64,000 nt of DNA from Vibrio neptunius. Lineage in GTDB: Bacteria; Pseudomonadota; Gammaproteobacteria; Enterobacterales; Vibrionaceae. Positions 49,240-60,530 of the stretch are shown in pieces; positions within the stretch are counted from its first letter, which is position 1; the number at the start of each line of letters is the position of its first letter. The position numbers and the translations under genes were made by a program. The DNA lies in contig CP079860.1 of the NCBI GenBank assembly GCA_019339365.1, positions 1,426,001 through 1,490,000 on the forward strand. The letters run 5' to 3'. Under the pieces are notes generated by a model. That model did no database searches. It was not told where the DNA came from and was given only the letters and a program-made list of their open reading frames with translations.

Positions 49240-51598
49240 CTACCTATTCTCAAAACGATTATAGTCAAGTAGCCCAAATTCGACAGGCTGATTTTCTTTG
49301 TACCAAGCGTGCACTTGATCGCTGAAAGGCCAGAATTTGTCTGAGCTTCGGCGGATTGCGAATCTATCCAATAACTTAACGTAATCGTTCTCCGAGCGAA
49401 CATTGTTAATCATGTCGACGAGTTGAGAAATCTCGTTTTCATTTAAGGTCAAATACGCAGCTGGATAACTTCCGATCACTCCTCTCACTAAGGTGAAGTC
49501 ATCATTTTGATAATCACGATTGGCTTCTTCATCAAACAAGCTGGAGACGTTGGTATGCGCATTATTGTGAAGTAGTGTGAACAGCTGACTGTCCCCGGAA
49601 TCAGACTCAATCATTAGCATGATGATCTGAGGGAAGTAGCGTAATCCATGGCCTTTAATGCCATCAATGCTCTGCAACACGGCTTCATTCTCTGGTTTAA
49701 AGCCCGTTTGTTCGAGCGCGTATCGATTGCTCAGAACAGGAGAAAGTTGGGTTCGTAAAATATCGTACAGTTCGTGTTTGGGATCGCTGGTCTGATAAGG
49801 GACCTGAGTCGGTTGGTCAAACGGCTTCACATTGCGTTGCAAGAAGTCGCTCAACTGAGTACTTTGATTTTGGTACCAACTGGACTGTTCGATATGACGG
49901 ACGTTTCTTGGTAAAAGAGCAACGAAGTTGCTTTCTCCTTCGAGTCTTAAAAAATCCATAAACATTCTCGTCATCAACTGATGACCAAAGTTGCCATAGA
50001 CATCAAACCCTGCCACCAGCAAATAGTGTATGCGTTCAATCAAAGCGTAATCCAAGACCCAAGCTGTCTTGGGAGGTGAGCCGACTAATCCCTGAACGAC
50101 CGATGCGCTATCAAAATGGCGGAAAACGGTTAAGGCGGCGTTTGGATTGGTTCCGTTACCTGACCATATGACATCGGTCGTTAAGTGCTTCCCTCCTTTA
50201 AACCAGTGATTAATAAAGTCCGACTTAGCTTCAAGGTATCGGGCTTGTTGGCGGGAATAAGACACCCAGCTTGTGATAGGTAAAGTGTTACTCTCCAACT
50301 CGCCGGGGAGTTTCAAATTGTCTGCTTGCGAGCGATAGAACTCGTTCACTTCGGGAATGTCTGATTTATCAGGATCAAGGAAGAAGACCCAAAAGCGATC
50401 GTTGATAACGTTCAGCGCAAGTTGACCCCGACAAACTGGTCCTTTTATGTAGGCGTTGATGGTGTTTTGTGCGTTGTCCAACATAAATTTGAAGCGAGAT
50501 TTTACTGGTAGATCGATAAATGCAGTCATTGGATTTGCTGCGATTTCAGGCTCATACCCAGGGAGTTCAGCAACATCGTAAGCCGTGTCAACAAACCACT
50601 CTTGCCAATCAACCATCCGCTGACTATTAAGAGCGAAAGGCATATGAGTTTTGTCGACAATCGTCGCTTGCTCAGGAATTAGGCGGTAATAGACGCGGTC
50701 TACTTCTGGGTCATCGTAGGGTCTGCGCGTTACGATTCGTTTAACGGGCTCACCTGGTGGGGTTTGAGAACGAACAAGCGTGAAAAATCGTGGCGCGGTT
50801 TCATTGAGGTCTGAGAAGTACAGATGTGACAGGAATAGGTGCTCGTAAAGGTAACGCGCGGTGAGCTGCGCTTTGCGAGAACTTCTGTTGAAAAATAGCT
50901 CGTACTGGGTAACCAACGCACGTTGCTCTGCAGAGAGAGGAATGGGAGCGCTCATGAGTGCGCCACCTTGGAGCCAGTTGATCAGTGTAGAGTACTCGTT
51001 AGACGATAGGTTAGGCATACCATAGGGCATACCCCAGTTAGGGTGATCCTGAACGTAACTATCGTATTCTTCAACCGTCGGACAAATCTGTTGTCGATCA
51101 ATCGAAAAATCAAACCCTTCAAGCTGAACTTGTTCTGGTTGAGGGTAGGCTTCTTTTTTGCATCAACAACTTAGCCATTAGGCCAGCTTCTATGTTGGCA
51201 GTTGGCGTTTGAACGCGTTCATTGAGCACAGGGTGAAAGCCGATTGAACGCCACTGCTCTGTCGTTTGTGCATCTTCGAAAAGCCGAGTGGGTGTCGCTG
51301 CGGTTAGACGTGTCCCTTCATAAACCCTTTCTTTGCTGGCACCTCGGTCAATACCAGCCACTGAAGACATTTTAAGTTGGCAAGGCGCATCGTAACAGGC
51401 GTGGCAAACCACGCATCGGTTATCGATAATGGGCTTGACGTCGTTTAGGAAAAAATCACTTGATGAAGTGCCGATATCAGCTTGTCTGTCCCTTGCTTGA
51501 GCATCGCCAAACAGTTGGTCGTAGTTGAGGCCTGCATAAGTCGCACAGCCAGCGAAGACAGTCACTAAGGAGAGAATCAAGAAAACGCGTATATTCAT
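49240..51598 (-). pseudogene. cti: Fatty acid cis/trans isomerase (Cti), frameshifted
   Basis: Frames 51119-51598 and 49240-51030 belong to one protein of about 785 aa. One extra A in an A6 run (T6 at 51154-51159 on the plus strand) changes LLMQKEAYPQPEQ to LLMQKRSLPS-stop. The start at 51598 gives a lipoprotein-type signal with lipobox VFAGC (Cys18), and a cytochrome-c-type haem motif CVVCH lies at 62-66. Cti is a periplasmic haem enzyme that isomerises cis to trans unsaturated fatty acids in membrane lipids under solvent or heat stress. Large conserved C-terminal region intact. Confidence 0.87.
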
Positions 51599-51731
51599 TT
51601 GAAAAATAACTGTATTGCCAAGGTTTGATAATTGCAGCAGACGGTGACAGAATTGGCAAATAAAACAATGTTCAAAATGTGAGAAACTGCTTAAAAGTCG
51701 ATACAACACCATGACTTAGCGGCGGTTAATG

Positions 51732-53405
51732 TCAACCCATTGCCTTATAAGTGGCGAAGTTGGAGACATGTTTTACTAATGGTTCGTGTCGGTCATGCCG
51801 CAGTAACATAGCAGACTGAAAAGGGGACATTGAGTTTTTGAACTCGTAAATCCAACGCCACTGATTATCCTGAAGGCGATCGCCTGGACCTTTTACTTCC
51901 ATCCACTCAAACTTTCCATTCTTGAACAGCACCAAATCTGGCAAGCCATTGCGATAACATTTAAGGTCTCGTAGCATGATTCGAAACAGTTGGCACAGCA
52001 AAGACCTCGGCATGTAGGTGGTCGCGTATTCCAGTAACTGGGGAGTGAAGATATTCCAAACAACAAATGGGTTGCTAATGCCCACTTTGTCTCGGTAGAT
52101 TTGCCTAAGGTGTGAAAATCCATCCTTTTCAAGGCGCGCGAATACATTGTCGATAAGAATCTGACGTTTGAGCGCAAAGTCATGATGGTAGAGATCAAGA
52201 GGGCGATATTGATAGCGGTTTAGAAACGCCCCTTCTACTGGACTGAATATGACATCCCAAAAAGCCAACCCAAACAAGCCGTTGAGTAAAATGTTTTCTG
52301 AGTAAAATACCTCATAGCCATTTTGCTCAAAATGCGTTTTTACCATGAGTTCAACTCGCTGTTGCGATAAATCCAATGAGAGGTGATGTTCGGTAAAGAC
52401 GGGCTTTTTCACTCTTTGAATTCGTTCTCCCTTTAAACGCTGCAAACGTTGGTATAGCTTATTGCCCACCTCTAGCTCTGCAATATTATGCGGTGTATCC
52501 AATATGGATGTGACAACGTCACTCATTTCGCCAATCTTGTTTTGCTTATCAAAGATCCTAGCCCGTCTTTCTCGTGAAGGAGGTAATGACGTCTGCTCAA
52601 ACCAGTGAATAGCCAGATCAAACTCGTCTCGACGTTCCAAATCTCGAGCGATGTCGTTGATAAGATGCTGACGTTTACGTTCTATGTAGTGGTGTTGTAT
52701 AGGAACGGCGAGTTGCTCAAGGTGATTAATCAGCGTGTCAACACACTGCCGATCGCCATCTTGGTAGCTTTTTTGTGTTTGCGACAGGGCGAGGAGTTTA
52801 TCCAGTTGATTGCGTGACGAAAAGAATCGCCGCTCATGGCTAAGTGGATAGTGCTCAAATTGATGTAATCCCAGTTCGTCGAGTACGAATTGGCTGAGAT
52901 CTTGGTGAGTATTGGCAAAAAAGAGCGCCAACAACACATCAATCACTTGTGGCGATTCTAGCTTAATAATCAAAAAGCCCAGTGCGCCATATTGAGAGAA
53001 AAAATCAGGGGCTAACGCCTTTATGATTACTTCCTTCTTGGCTTGTTTATTGGTAATAGAAAACAGCTCGATCACTTCTGGCTTTGTCAGTAGGTGAGTA
53101 GCCAATGTAGAGTTCGATATGTCGGGGTTGAGAGCGATAAATTTCGACATCTCAAGTTCATTGAGCGATGCTTGAACATCGTCAATTTCCTCATACTTGA
53201 GTTTGTCGCTTCGAAACCATTCCCCTTTGCGTGAAAGCAGTCTGACCATCAAGCACTGAGCCTGAGTTGATAGGTGGTCGAAGTCTTCCAGCCACTGCAT
53301 CTCTGCGCCAGAGAGTAAATCAGGATACATGTCGAGCGCGTGATGAATCAGCGTTAAAAAGTTACTTAGGTAGTAATTTGAGGGCAATACAATAGGTTCA
53401 GGCAT
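51732..53405 (-). CDS. VRR-NUC domain nuclease (FAN1-like)
   Basis: A 557-aa protein. The C-terminal 100 residues carry the VRR-NUC active site: RNGLPDLVLF (485-494) and EVKGPGDRLQ with NQWRW just after (503-517), with the metal-binding Asp, Glu and Lys present. The rest is helical, with TPR-like and SAP/winged-helix-like parts as in bacterial FAN1 homologues. It probably cuts branched or cross-linked DNA. I choose the ATG at 53405, because the earlier GTG at 53435 lies inside the terminator of the upstream MFS gene. Confidence 0.85.
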   Translation of the reverse strand: MPEPIVLPSNYYLSNFLTLIHHALDMYPDLLSGAEMQWLEDFDHLSTQAQCLMVRLLSRKGEWFRSDKLKYEEIDDVQASLNELEMSKFIALNPDISNSTLATHLLTKPEVIELFSITNKQAKKEVIIKALAPDFFSQYGALGFLIIKLESPQVIDVLLALFFANTHQDLSQFVLDELGLHQFEHYPLSHERRFFSSRNQLDKLLALSQTQKSYQDGDRQCVDTLINHLEQLAVPIQHHYIERKRQHLINDIARDLERRDEFDLAIHWFEQTSLPPSRERRARIFDKQNKIGEMSDVVTSILDTPHNIAELEVGNKLYQRLQRLKGERIQRVKKPVFTEHHLSLDLSQQRVELMVKTHFEQNGYEVFYSENILLNGLFGLAFWDVIFSPVEGAFLNRYQYRPLDLYHHDFALKRQILIDNVFARLEKDGFSHLRQIYRDKVGISNPFVVWNIFTPQLLEYATTYMPRSLLCQLFRIMLRDLKCYRNGLPDLVLFKNGKFEWMEVKGPGDRLQDNQWRWIYEFKNSMSPFQSAMLLRHDRHEPLVKHVSNFATYKAMG

Positions 53406-53421
53406 GATGGATGGCGACAAA

Positions 53422-53449
53422 AAAGGCTTAACCACAAGGTTAAGCCTTT
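53422..53449 (-). terminator. Terminator of the MFS transporter gene
   Basis: AAAGGCTTAACC (53422-53433) and GGTTAAGCCTTT (53438-53449) form a 12-bp stem with a 4-base loop. On the minus strand it ends in a T run. Confidence 0.88.
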
Positions 53450-53467
53450 CAGAGAAGTTTGCAATCG

Positions 53468-54700
53468 TTAAGCGTTCTTAAGCTTGGCAACCTTGGCTTC
53501 GGTAATGGGTTTAGTGATAAACGCCAGTACAATACATACCGCCATCATGATGGCTGAAACCGTATAAGCTAAGCCGTAGCCTTCGCCATTGGTCATTGAG
53601 AAACCGACTACAGCGGCACCGATTGCACCACCAATACCCCAAGCGGTGTAAAGGACACCGTAGTTAGTGCCGTAGTTCTTAAGGCCATAGAACTCCGCAG
53701 TAAGCGTTGGGAAAACCGCAAGTAAAGTGCCGTAGCCAACAGCGGCGATAGCAGTACCGATGATTAGGGTCAACTCAGTGTTAAAGGTGGCGAACAGAAC
53801 CATATTGATACCCTGCAACACAAAAGCAAGCAGAAGGGTACGAACGCCACCAATCTTGTCGGCAAGCATACCGGCAGCAACACGACCGCCCGAATTAAAC
53901 ACGGCTAAGATAGAAGCAAGATAGACAGCGTTTGGCAAGTTTGCTTGCACACTCGCAATGGTTGTGATGTTGCCGATGATCATAAGACCAACTGAGGCGG
54001 CAAAAGCATACATAATCCACAGTGAATAAAACTGAGGTGTTTTAAGCATGGATTTCCAGGTCAGATCTTCGGTTTTCTTGACCGCTTTAGGTGCCTGTCC
54101 CGCTTTTAGTCGAGGCTCAGCAGGCGTGTAACCCGTTGGTGGATTGTTAATGGTCGCCGCAAGAGGAACCGCAATCGCCAATACGCCAGCACCAAGAATC
54201 ATAAAACTGGTCTGGATGCCCATGCTCTCGATCAATGCAGAAGTGACAGGTGCAAGATAAATCGCGGCAAGGCCAAAACCCGCTGCAATCAAACCGTTTA
54301 CCATCCCTTTCTTCGAGGAATGGAACCATTTCATTGCTGATGGCGATAGACAAGCGTAGCCGAAACCAATACCTGCACCGGTAATAACGCCAAAGGTCAG
54401 GTTCAGCATGAGTGGCGTAGTGGCAAAGCCAGAAGCAATCATGCCAAGGCCTGTTAGAGTTGTACCGAGAATTAGTATCTTACGTGGCCCCATACGATCC
54501 TGAAGGATACCTGCAACAAGAAGACAAACAGAGAAAGTGATGGTTGCAATTGCGTAAGGGGAAGATGCTTCAGCTGCGCTCCAGCCTGATTCAGTCACAA
54601 GGGCTTTGTTAAACACGCTCCAAGCATACAGGATGCCAAGACAAAGGTTGATACAGAATCCCGCCAGCAGGATACGTGTAGCTTTATCAATCTTGCTCAT
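53468..54700 (-). CDS. MFS transporter, OFA (oxalate/formate antiporter-like) family
   Basis: A 410-aa inner-membrane protein with 12 membrane segments, a central cytoplasmic loop, and MFS motif QDRMGPRKILILG after the second segment. The GAGIGFGYACLSPSAMKWF segment is typical of the OxlT/YhjX group. Substrate is probably a small organic acid such as pyruvate or oxalate, by family only. The start is the ATG at 54700 (MSKIDKAT). A 370-base AT-rich gap upstream holds a half-CRP-like TGTGAGCGCTTTACA near 54937 and no gene. Confidence 0.85.
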   Translation of the reverse strand: MSKIDKATRILLAGFCINLCLGILYAWSVFNKALVTESGWSAAEASSPYAIATITFSVCLLVAGILQDRMGPRKILILGTTLTGLGMIASGFATTPLMLNLTFGVITGAGIGFGYACLSPSAMKWFHSSKKGMVNGLIAAGFGLAAIYLAPVTSALIESMGIQTSFMILGAGVLAIAVPLAATINNPPTGYTPAEPRLKAGQAPKAVKKTEDLTWKSMLKTPQFYSLWIMYAFAASVGLMIIGNITTIASVQANLPNAVYLASILAVFNSGGRVAAGMLADKIGGVRTLLLAFVLQGINMVLFATFNTELTLIIGTAIAAVGYGTLLAVFPTLTAEFYGLKNYGTNYGVLYTAWGIGGAIGAAVVGFSMTNGEGYGLAYTVSAIMMAVCIVLAFITKPITEAKVAKLKNA

Positions 54701-55069
54701 TTTTCTTCTCAATTTCACCTCTGATTAGAGAGGTTAGGTTAACAGTCGATTTCTTCAAATTAAGTTTGCGTTTATCAACGCAAATCGTAATGGGCGCGAA
54801 TTATAACCAATCTATATGTGATTGGAATCTCTTTTTGTGGCTAATTTAAAATTAATTTTATCTGTTAATGTTATGTATTTATTGTTGTTTTTACGTGTCT
54901 TTTTTGTGGTGTTAGGCAACAAGTAATACTTGATGTGAGCGCTTTACAAAGGGAGGAATGCAATGGATTAAACCCATCATTCAAAAGTGAATAAAAAGAG
55001 TTAACTTATATTTAACAATAAAAGTCAAAACGCTATAGTTAGTAGGTTATTTAATCAGGAGTTATTAGG

Positions 55070-57069
55070 ATGAAACTCACGATATCAGGGAAGTTACAGC
55101 TGAGTTTTCTGTCGCTTGCAGTACTTTTTATCGTTGCCGCACTATTTATATTTCGCAGTGTTAACACTGTAGAAGAGCATACCAAATCATTGTTAGAGTC
55201 TGATCTGCCGACGGTTGATACCGGTCGCTCATTACAGCAGTCACTTCAGGCGACCGTCTCTACCCTTAGGGCTTATATGCTGTTAGGGAGTGATGAGGTT
55301 ATTGGTGCTAGCCAACTTGAGCAACTGAATCGCGTTATTACATCAACCGATGAAGCATTGCCCAAATTGGAAAGCTTGTTGGACCAATCTTCCTATCAAC
55401 AAGTGTTGAGCCAATGGGAGGTGGTCAAACGACTGGTCAATGAGATCTCTGAAACCAGTCACTCCGATGAGAACCTTCCTGCCCATTCCTTGTTTATTAA
55501 CGAAGCCGCGCCAATTGCCGAAGTGGCGCTGGACCAGCTTCAAGGTCTTATCAATGATGAAGCCAGCAACAAAGAGGGGGCGAGAGAAAGCGCTTATTCC
55601 GCCTATATGCAGACAGTTATACCTCGCTTGCCAATGCGCTCTCTTCGATGCGTGATTTTCTTCTTTACGGCAAACAGGAGCATCTGAGCAAGTATCAGGA
55701 TTTTCTAAAATCTCACGCTAAGTATGTGACAGAAATAGATTCTAAAGTCAGCCTGATGAGCGACAGCGATCAAGGCTTATGGGATCTGTTTAAAGAGATG
55801 CAGCAACTCTATTTCCCTCTTGCCGATCAGGTTGTTGAGCTAAGAACCGCGAGTAGCTGGAACCTAGTGAATGAAAAAATGGCCAAAGATCTAGTTCCTG
55901 CGGTAAGTGAACTCAATGCCAGCTTAGAAACCCTAATTCAACGTCAACAACAGCAAGCGGATCTCAGCGGGCAAGGAATTTTTAGCTCTTTAACCAGTGT
56001 AATCTCATTACTCATTGCTTCTTCGGTCATTTTTCTTTTGGCGTCACTGACGGTTTCCACTTACATGGGCAGAAATATAGGTCGGCGGATCCAAGTTGTC
56101 TCAAAGCGTGCTCAACTTATTGCCGCTGGTGATGTCTCTCAGCCAGCACTCAGCGTAGAAGGCAGTGATGAGTTATCTAGTTTGACCAAGTCAATCAACA
56201 AAATGAATGTGGCATTGTTGGATATTGTGCGCGGTGTTAGCATGAAAGCGCGCACCGTGGGTGACAGTATGACCTCATTACTTGAGGCGAACGTGAATAC
56301 CTCGAACAAAGTCGATAGCCAAATGTCGACCATGACACTAGTCGGCCAGCAACTTTCTGAAGTGAGTTTGTCGGCGGATGAAACAGCAAACCAAGCCAAG
56401 CTTTCTGCGAGTAACCTACAAGAATCGAAAAGCCAAATTGAAACGGGTTCACAAGCGTTAGAGCAGAACATGCAGACGGTCACCTCCCTGCATCGGACGA
56501 TTGAAAGTGCAAGCCAGCAGGTCACTGAACTGAGCAAAGAAAGTGAAGCCATTGGTCGTGTCACGGAAGTGATTGAAGGCTTAGCCGAACAAACCAATTT
56601 ACTTGCATTGAATGCGGCGATTGAGGCAGCAAGAGCGGGTGAATATGGCCGAGGTTTTGCTGTGGTGGCCGATGAAGTGAGACTTCTAGCGACAAGAACT
56701 ACTGAATCCACAACCGAAATCAACAACATCGTTCATGCTATCCAAACCTCGACAGCGGGTGTCGTGTCTGAAATTGACAAGAGTAAAATCCTGGCTGAAG
56801 AGGGTGCAAATCACACCAAGCAAGCGCACGGAACATTGAGCGCGACGACTGAACAGATTGAAAGCCTTGACTCACAGATGAAAGAGCTACTGCATTCTGC
56901 AGAAAGCCAATCTGTGGCCACTCAGGAGATTCATGGTTTGATGTCTGAAGTGACAAGTCGCGTCGAAGAAGTGGCTGATATATCCAATTCATCCTCTCAG
57001 GTTTCTCAGCAAGTTCGTCAACAGGTAGAGGCGTTGAATGAAGAGATGAGGCATTTTAGGACAGAATAA
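55070..57069 (+). pseudogene. Methyl-accepting chemotaxis protein, frameshifted
   Basis: Frames 55070-55687 and a second ending at 57069 make a chemoreceptor of about 666 aa. One base, probably a T near 55618-55619, is missing: [18 protein letters not shown] becomes [13 protein letters not shown]. Layout: membrane segment 8-28, a helical periplasmic sensor of about 290 residues (helical-bundle type), membrane segment, HAMP, then the signalling domain with tip [20 protein letters not shown]. The start has AGGAG eight bases upstream. Ligand unknown. Confidence 0.87.
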
Positions 57070-57202
57070 ATATCAGTGCAGCATTCCTTATTAATATAAA
57101 AGTAAATATGTGCGAGACGCTTCAAAGTTAAATTTTCAAAATCTGCAGATGTGAGACAGATAATCTATACATAATCTCAATGCAATGAAATGTATAGCAA
57201 TA

Positions 57203-57244
57203 GAGCTCAAGCAGCCTAGGTTGTTTGAGCTCATTTTATTCTTT
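57203..57244 (+). terminator. Terminator after the chemoreceptor gene
   Basis: GAGCTCAAGCAGCC (57203-57216) pairs with GGTTGTTTGAGCTC (57219-57232) through Watson-Crick and G-T pairs, then ATTTTATTCTTT. It overlaps the earliest possible start of the next gene, which supports the later GTG start. Confidence 0.75.
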
Positions 57245-57254
57245 GAGGTTAGTT

Positions 57255-58643
57255 GTGTTACGTGTGTTTGCTGCATGGTGTATGTTGATTTTCTTGACAA
57301 ATTTCGCCAATGGATCCGAAAAACAGACTCTGATAGTCACCAACTCCAAAGCTTGGAAGCCCTTCTCTTATATCGATGAAGATGGTAAAGCTGCAGGCAT
57401 ATTAGTCGACTACTGGAATGAATATGGTCTAAAGAATCACAAGAACATCGAGTTCTTGTTGCTGGACTGGAATGATTCAATTCTAGCGGTTCGATCTGGC
57501 AGGGCTGATGTGCATTCTGGCTTGCTTTGGTCTGCAACCCGTGAAGCCTTCCTTGATTACAATGCGTCTATCATGCCCATTGATACACAGCTTTACATCA
57601 GCAGTCGACTGATCGGCATGGACGTCAACTCATTTTTACTCGGAAATCATCATCACCTCACTGGGGTAATAAAAGGTGCTTATGAAGAAGAGTTTACTCG
57701 CCTTCATTTCCCATCCCTTCAAATTGTGGCTTATCGCAATAATGAGGAGATGATAGAAGCCGCCTTCGCCGGTGAAATTGAGGCATTTGTGGCGGATCTG
57801 CAAGTTGCCAACTTCTACCTCCACACCGCCGACCGACAAAATACATTTATTGGGATAAAGCACCTGTATTCTGGCTATTTAAGGCCAGCGGTTGCGGAAG
57901 GTAACGACGACCTAAACTATCAACTATCACAAGGGCTAAACCAGATCAGCAATGAAGAGAAGAAGCGTATTTTTGGCCGTTGGATGTATATCAATACTGT
58001 GTATCCTGATTACCTCTGGCCATTGGCCGCAGTGGCCATATTACTGACAGTGGTGGCTTACATCGTTAGCCTACGTTTTTCTGTTAACGCCAAAACACGC
58101 GAGCTCGCCAAAGCAAACAAGGAACTGAGGGTGCTCTCTGAGACTGATCCATTAACCCAACTGAGTAATCGCCGACATTTCGTAGAAGAATTTCAGCAAA
58201 GGCTTGTCGTTCCCGAATCGCTCGCCGTTATGATTTTTGATATCGATGACTTTAAAATTATCAATGACAACTTCGGGCACCAGGTTGGAGACAGGGTCAT
58301 ACAGCAGGTGGCTGAAGCAGTCAGAACCGTGATTAAGAACGAGCACCTTTTTGGACGTATAGGAGGCGAAGAGTTTGCGTTGGTTGTTAGTGGGCATTCG
58401 TTAGGTCAAATCACCACAATTGCTCATAAAGTTTGTTATTCAGTCAGAAGTGTCGCTATTGAAGACAAGGCGATTACGGTCAGCTTAGGTTGCGCTTACT
58501 ATCCCTTAACGTCATTCAACATTACACTGTCTGATGCTGATCAGTTAATGTATCGAGCGAAAGCGCTGGGCAAAGATAGAGCGGTGATCCAACAAATCAA
58601 CGTGCAGGGCAACATAGAACAAAAAGTCGTCAATTGCGATTGA
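57255..58643 (+). CDS. Diguanylate cyclase with periplasmic family-3 binding-protein sensor
   Basis: 462 aa. I start at GTG 57255, six bases after GAGG, which gives a signal sequence ending at NFANG. Residues 25-250 are an SBP_bac_3 domain (NSKAWKPFSYIDEDGKAAGI). One membrane segment follows at about 258-282. The C-terminal GGDEF domain has an intact active site GGEEF (370-374) and DIDDFKIINDNFGH. No RxxD inhibitory site is present before it. It should make c-di-GMP in response to a periplasmic ligand. Tandem paralog of the gene at 58821. Confidence 0.88.
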   Translation: MLRVFAAWCMLIFLTNFANGSEKQTLIVTNSKAWKPFSYIDEDGKAAGILVDYWNEYGLKNHKNIEFLLLDWNDSILAVRSGRADVHSGLLWSATREAFLDYNASIMPIDTQLYISSRLIGMDVNSFLLGNHHHLTGVIKGAYEEEFTRLHFPSLQIVAYRNNEEMIEAAFAGEIEAFVADLQVANFYLHTADRQNTFIGIKHLYSGYLRPAVAEGNDDLNYQLSQGLNQISNEEKKRIFGRWMYINTVYPDYLWPLAAVAILLTVVAYIVSLRFSVNAKTRELAKANKELRVLSETDPLTQLSNRRHFVEEFQQRLVVPESLAVMIFDIDDFKIINDNFGHQVGDRVIQQVAEAVRTVIKNEHLFGRIGGEEFALVVSGHSLGQITTIAHKVCYSVRSVAIEDKAITVSLGCAYYPLTSFNITLSDADQLMYRAKALGKDRAVIQQINVQGNIEQKVVNCD

Positions 58644-58820
58644 GTTTAGATATAGCGGCGCGTCCCAATGTGCAGAACGCGTATTATCGGTTCCTTGGTG
58701 CATATTTTGCGTTCAGTACGATGTAGTTCAATAGACAGCTAAGACACCATAGCGATCAAACTCGTCCCTTACGTGCGTTTTTTAGTCTATTACTTATATT
58801 ATGTTATTTGTAATTAAGTG

Positions 58821-60248
58821 ATGAGTGTGATGGGACATCAAGGGATTGCAGACAAAAAGACGCCAGTTGCACCGTGGCGTCTTTTTGCTTTTACGCTGCT
58901 TACGACATTATTTTCAAGCTCTCCAATCATTGCTAGCACAGCGGATGCAGAACAACAAACACTCAAGGTTGCTAACTCAAAAGCGTGGAAACCCTTTTCT
59001 TACATCAACAATGACGGTGAGCCAGACGGCATTCTCATTGATTTATGGCGTGAATACGGTAAAAGAAATCAAATAAAGATTGAGTTTGTTTTGATGGATT
59101 GGAATGAGTCGCTACAAGCGGTGAAGAGCAACCAAGCTGATGTGCATGCGGGACTGCTATGGTCGGAGCCACGTGAGCAATTCCTCGACTTTGGCGATGC
59201 CCTGATCAATATAGAAACTCAGCTCTATTATAGCCAGTCCTTGGTTGGCTCTGGCATCGATGAGCTCCTTGACGGTGAAGTGGAGCGCTACGTGGGAGTG
59301 GTGAAAGGTGGTTATGAAGAATACTACACACGTAAGGAGTTTCCGAACGCCAACCTCAAAGTCTACTCTAACAACCAAAGACTTATAAACGCAGCGTTTA
59401 AGGGAGAAATATCCGCATTTGTCGCTGACTTACAAGTCGCTAATTTCTACCTCTATTCCTCAGGCGATCCAATGAGTTTTGTACCTGTGAAGTATTTATA
59501 CTCCGGTGATCTATATCCAGCCGTGGCAGAAGGTAACCTAGCCATGCTTGATAAAGTAAATCTTGGGTTTAAAAAAGTCGGTAAACCGACGCGCGAAACG
59601 ATTTTACATAAATGGATGCACATCGAAACGGTGTACCCTCAATACTTCTTCGCTACTGTAGTTGGGGTCAGTGGTTTTGTTGTGCTGATGTATATCATTA
59701 TGCTTAAACGAACCGTTAGATCCAGAACAAGAGCGTTAGAGCTGGCTAACGAGCAACTCACCGTACTGTCTACAACAGACGAGTTGACTGGAATAAAAAA
59801 CCGTCGCAGCTTTATGGAGGCCATTCGTCAATTAGACACGAAAAGTCACTCGTTAACGGTCATGGTTTTTGATATCGATAACTTTAAATCAGTGAATGAC
59901 AATTGGGGCCACGCGATAGGGGACGAAGTCATTAGAGAAGTAGCACAAAGCATAGAATCCATATTAACGCCGACCATGCTATTTGGCAGAATCGGTGGTG
60001 AAGAGTTCGCACTGGTCGCGAGAGAGCTGAGTCAAGAAGCTGCGCTAGAGTTAGCACAAAATATTTGTGTCAAAGTCTCAGCCACTAAAATACAGATTGA
60101 GTGTGATAGGCATATCTCAGTGAGCGTTGGGTGTGCATTTTATCCACATGGAAGTGAAAAAGTCGATTTAGCCGCTGCAGATAAACTGATGTACAAAGCC
60201 AAACAACAAGGAAAAAATAGAGCAGTAATTGAGCTTATCGATCACTGA
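58821..60248 (+). CDS. Diguanylate cyclase with periplasmic family-3 binding-protein sensor (paralog)
   Basis: 475 aa, same order as its upstream neighbour: signal anchor (about 20-42), SBP_bac_3 domain (NSKAWKPFSYINNDGEPDGI), membrane segment about 277-300, and GGDEF domain with active site GGEEF (392-396). No RxxD inhibitory site. The two proteins share long blocks (EISAFVADLQVANFYL versus EIEAFVADLQVANFYL) but differ elsewhere, so this is an old tandem duplication. The start ATG follows an adjoining GTG; neither has a strong ribosome site. Confidence 0.88.
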   Translation: MSVMGHQGIADKKTPVAPWRLFAFTLLTTLFSSSPIIASTADAEQQTLKVANSKAWKPFSYINNDGEPDGILIDLWREYGKRNQIKIEFVLMDWNESLQAVKSNQADVHAGLLWSEPREQFLDFGDALINIETQLYYSQSLVGSGIDELLDGEVERYVGVVKGGYEEYYTRKEFPNANLKVYSNNQRLINAAFKGEISAFVADLQVANFYLYSSGDPMSFVPVKYLYSGDLYPAVAEGNLAMLDKVNLGFKKVGKPTRETILHKWMHIETVYPQYFFATVVGVSGFVVLMYIIMLKRTVRSRTRALELANEQLTVLSTTDELTGIKNRRSFMEAIRQLDTKSHSLTVMVFDIDNFKSVNDNWGHAIGDEVIREVAQSIESILTPTMLFGRIGGEEFALVARELSQEAALELAQNICVKVSATKIQIECDRHISVSVGCAFYPHGSEKVDLAAADKLMYKAKQQGKNRAVIELIDH

Positions 60249-60361
60249 GCGAAGGTAATTTCAACGATTTGTCCAATCCTTGCGCACTTGAGCGCAAACT
60301 ATGTAGAAATTACTTTTCTTTTCAGTCAGATGTGGCATATTGAACGGGTCTTCACGATGAT

Positions 60362-60436
<75 letters not shown>

Positions 60437-60530
60437 ATTCCTAGCGTCATATTACAATTCTCCATCCCTATTTAAATCCCTAGTACTTTCAAGCCCCGAT
60501 CCTGCTGAATTCCTATGCCTCTCCTTAGAA

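Noticed and set aside
53406..53435. GTG start for the VRR-NUC protein
   Set aside because: It falls within the terminator stem of the upstream MFS gene.
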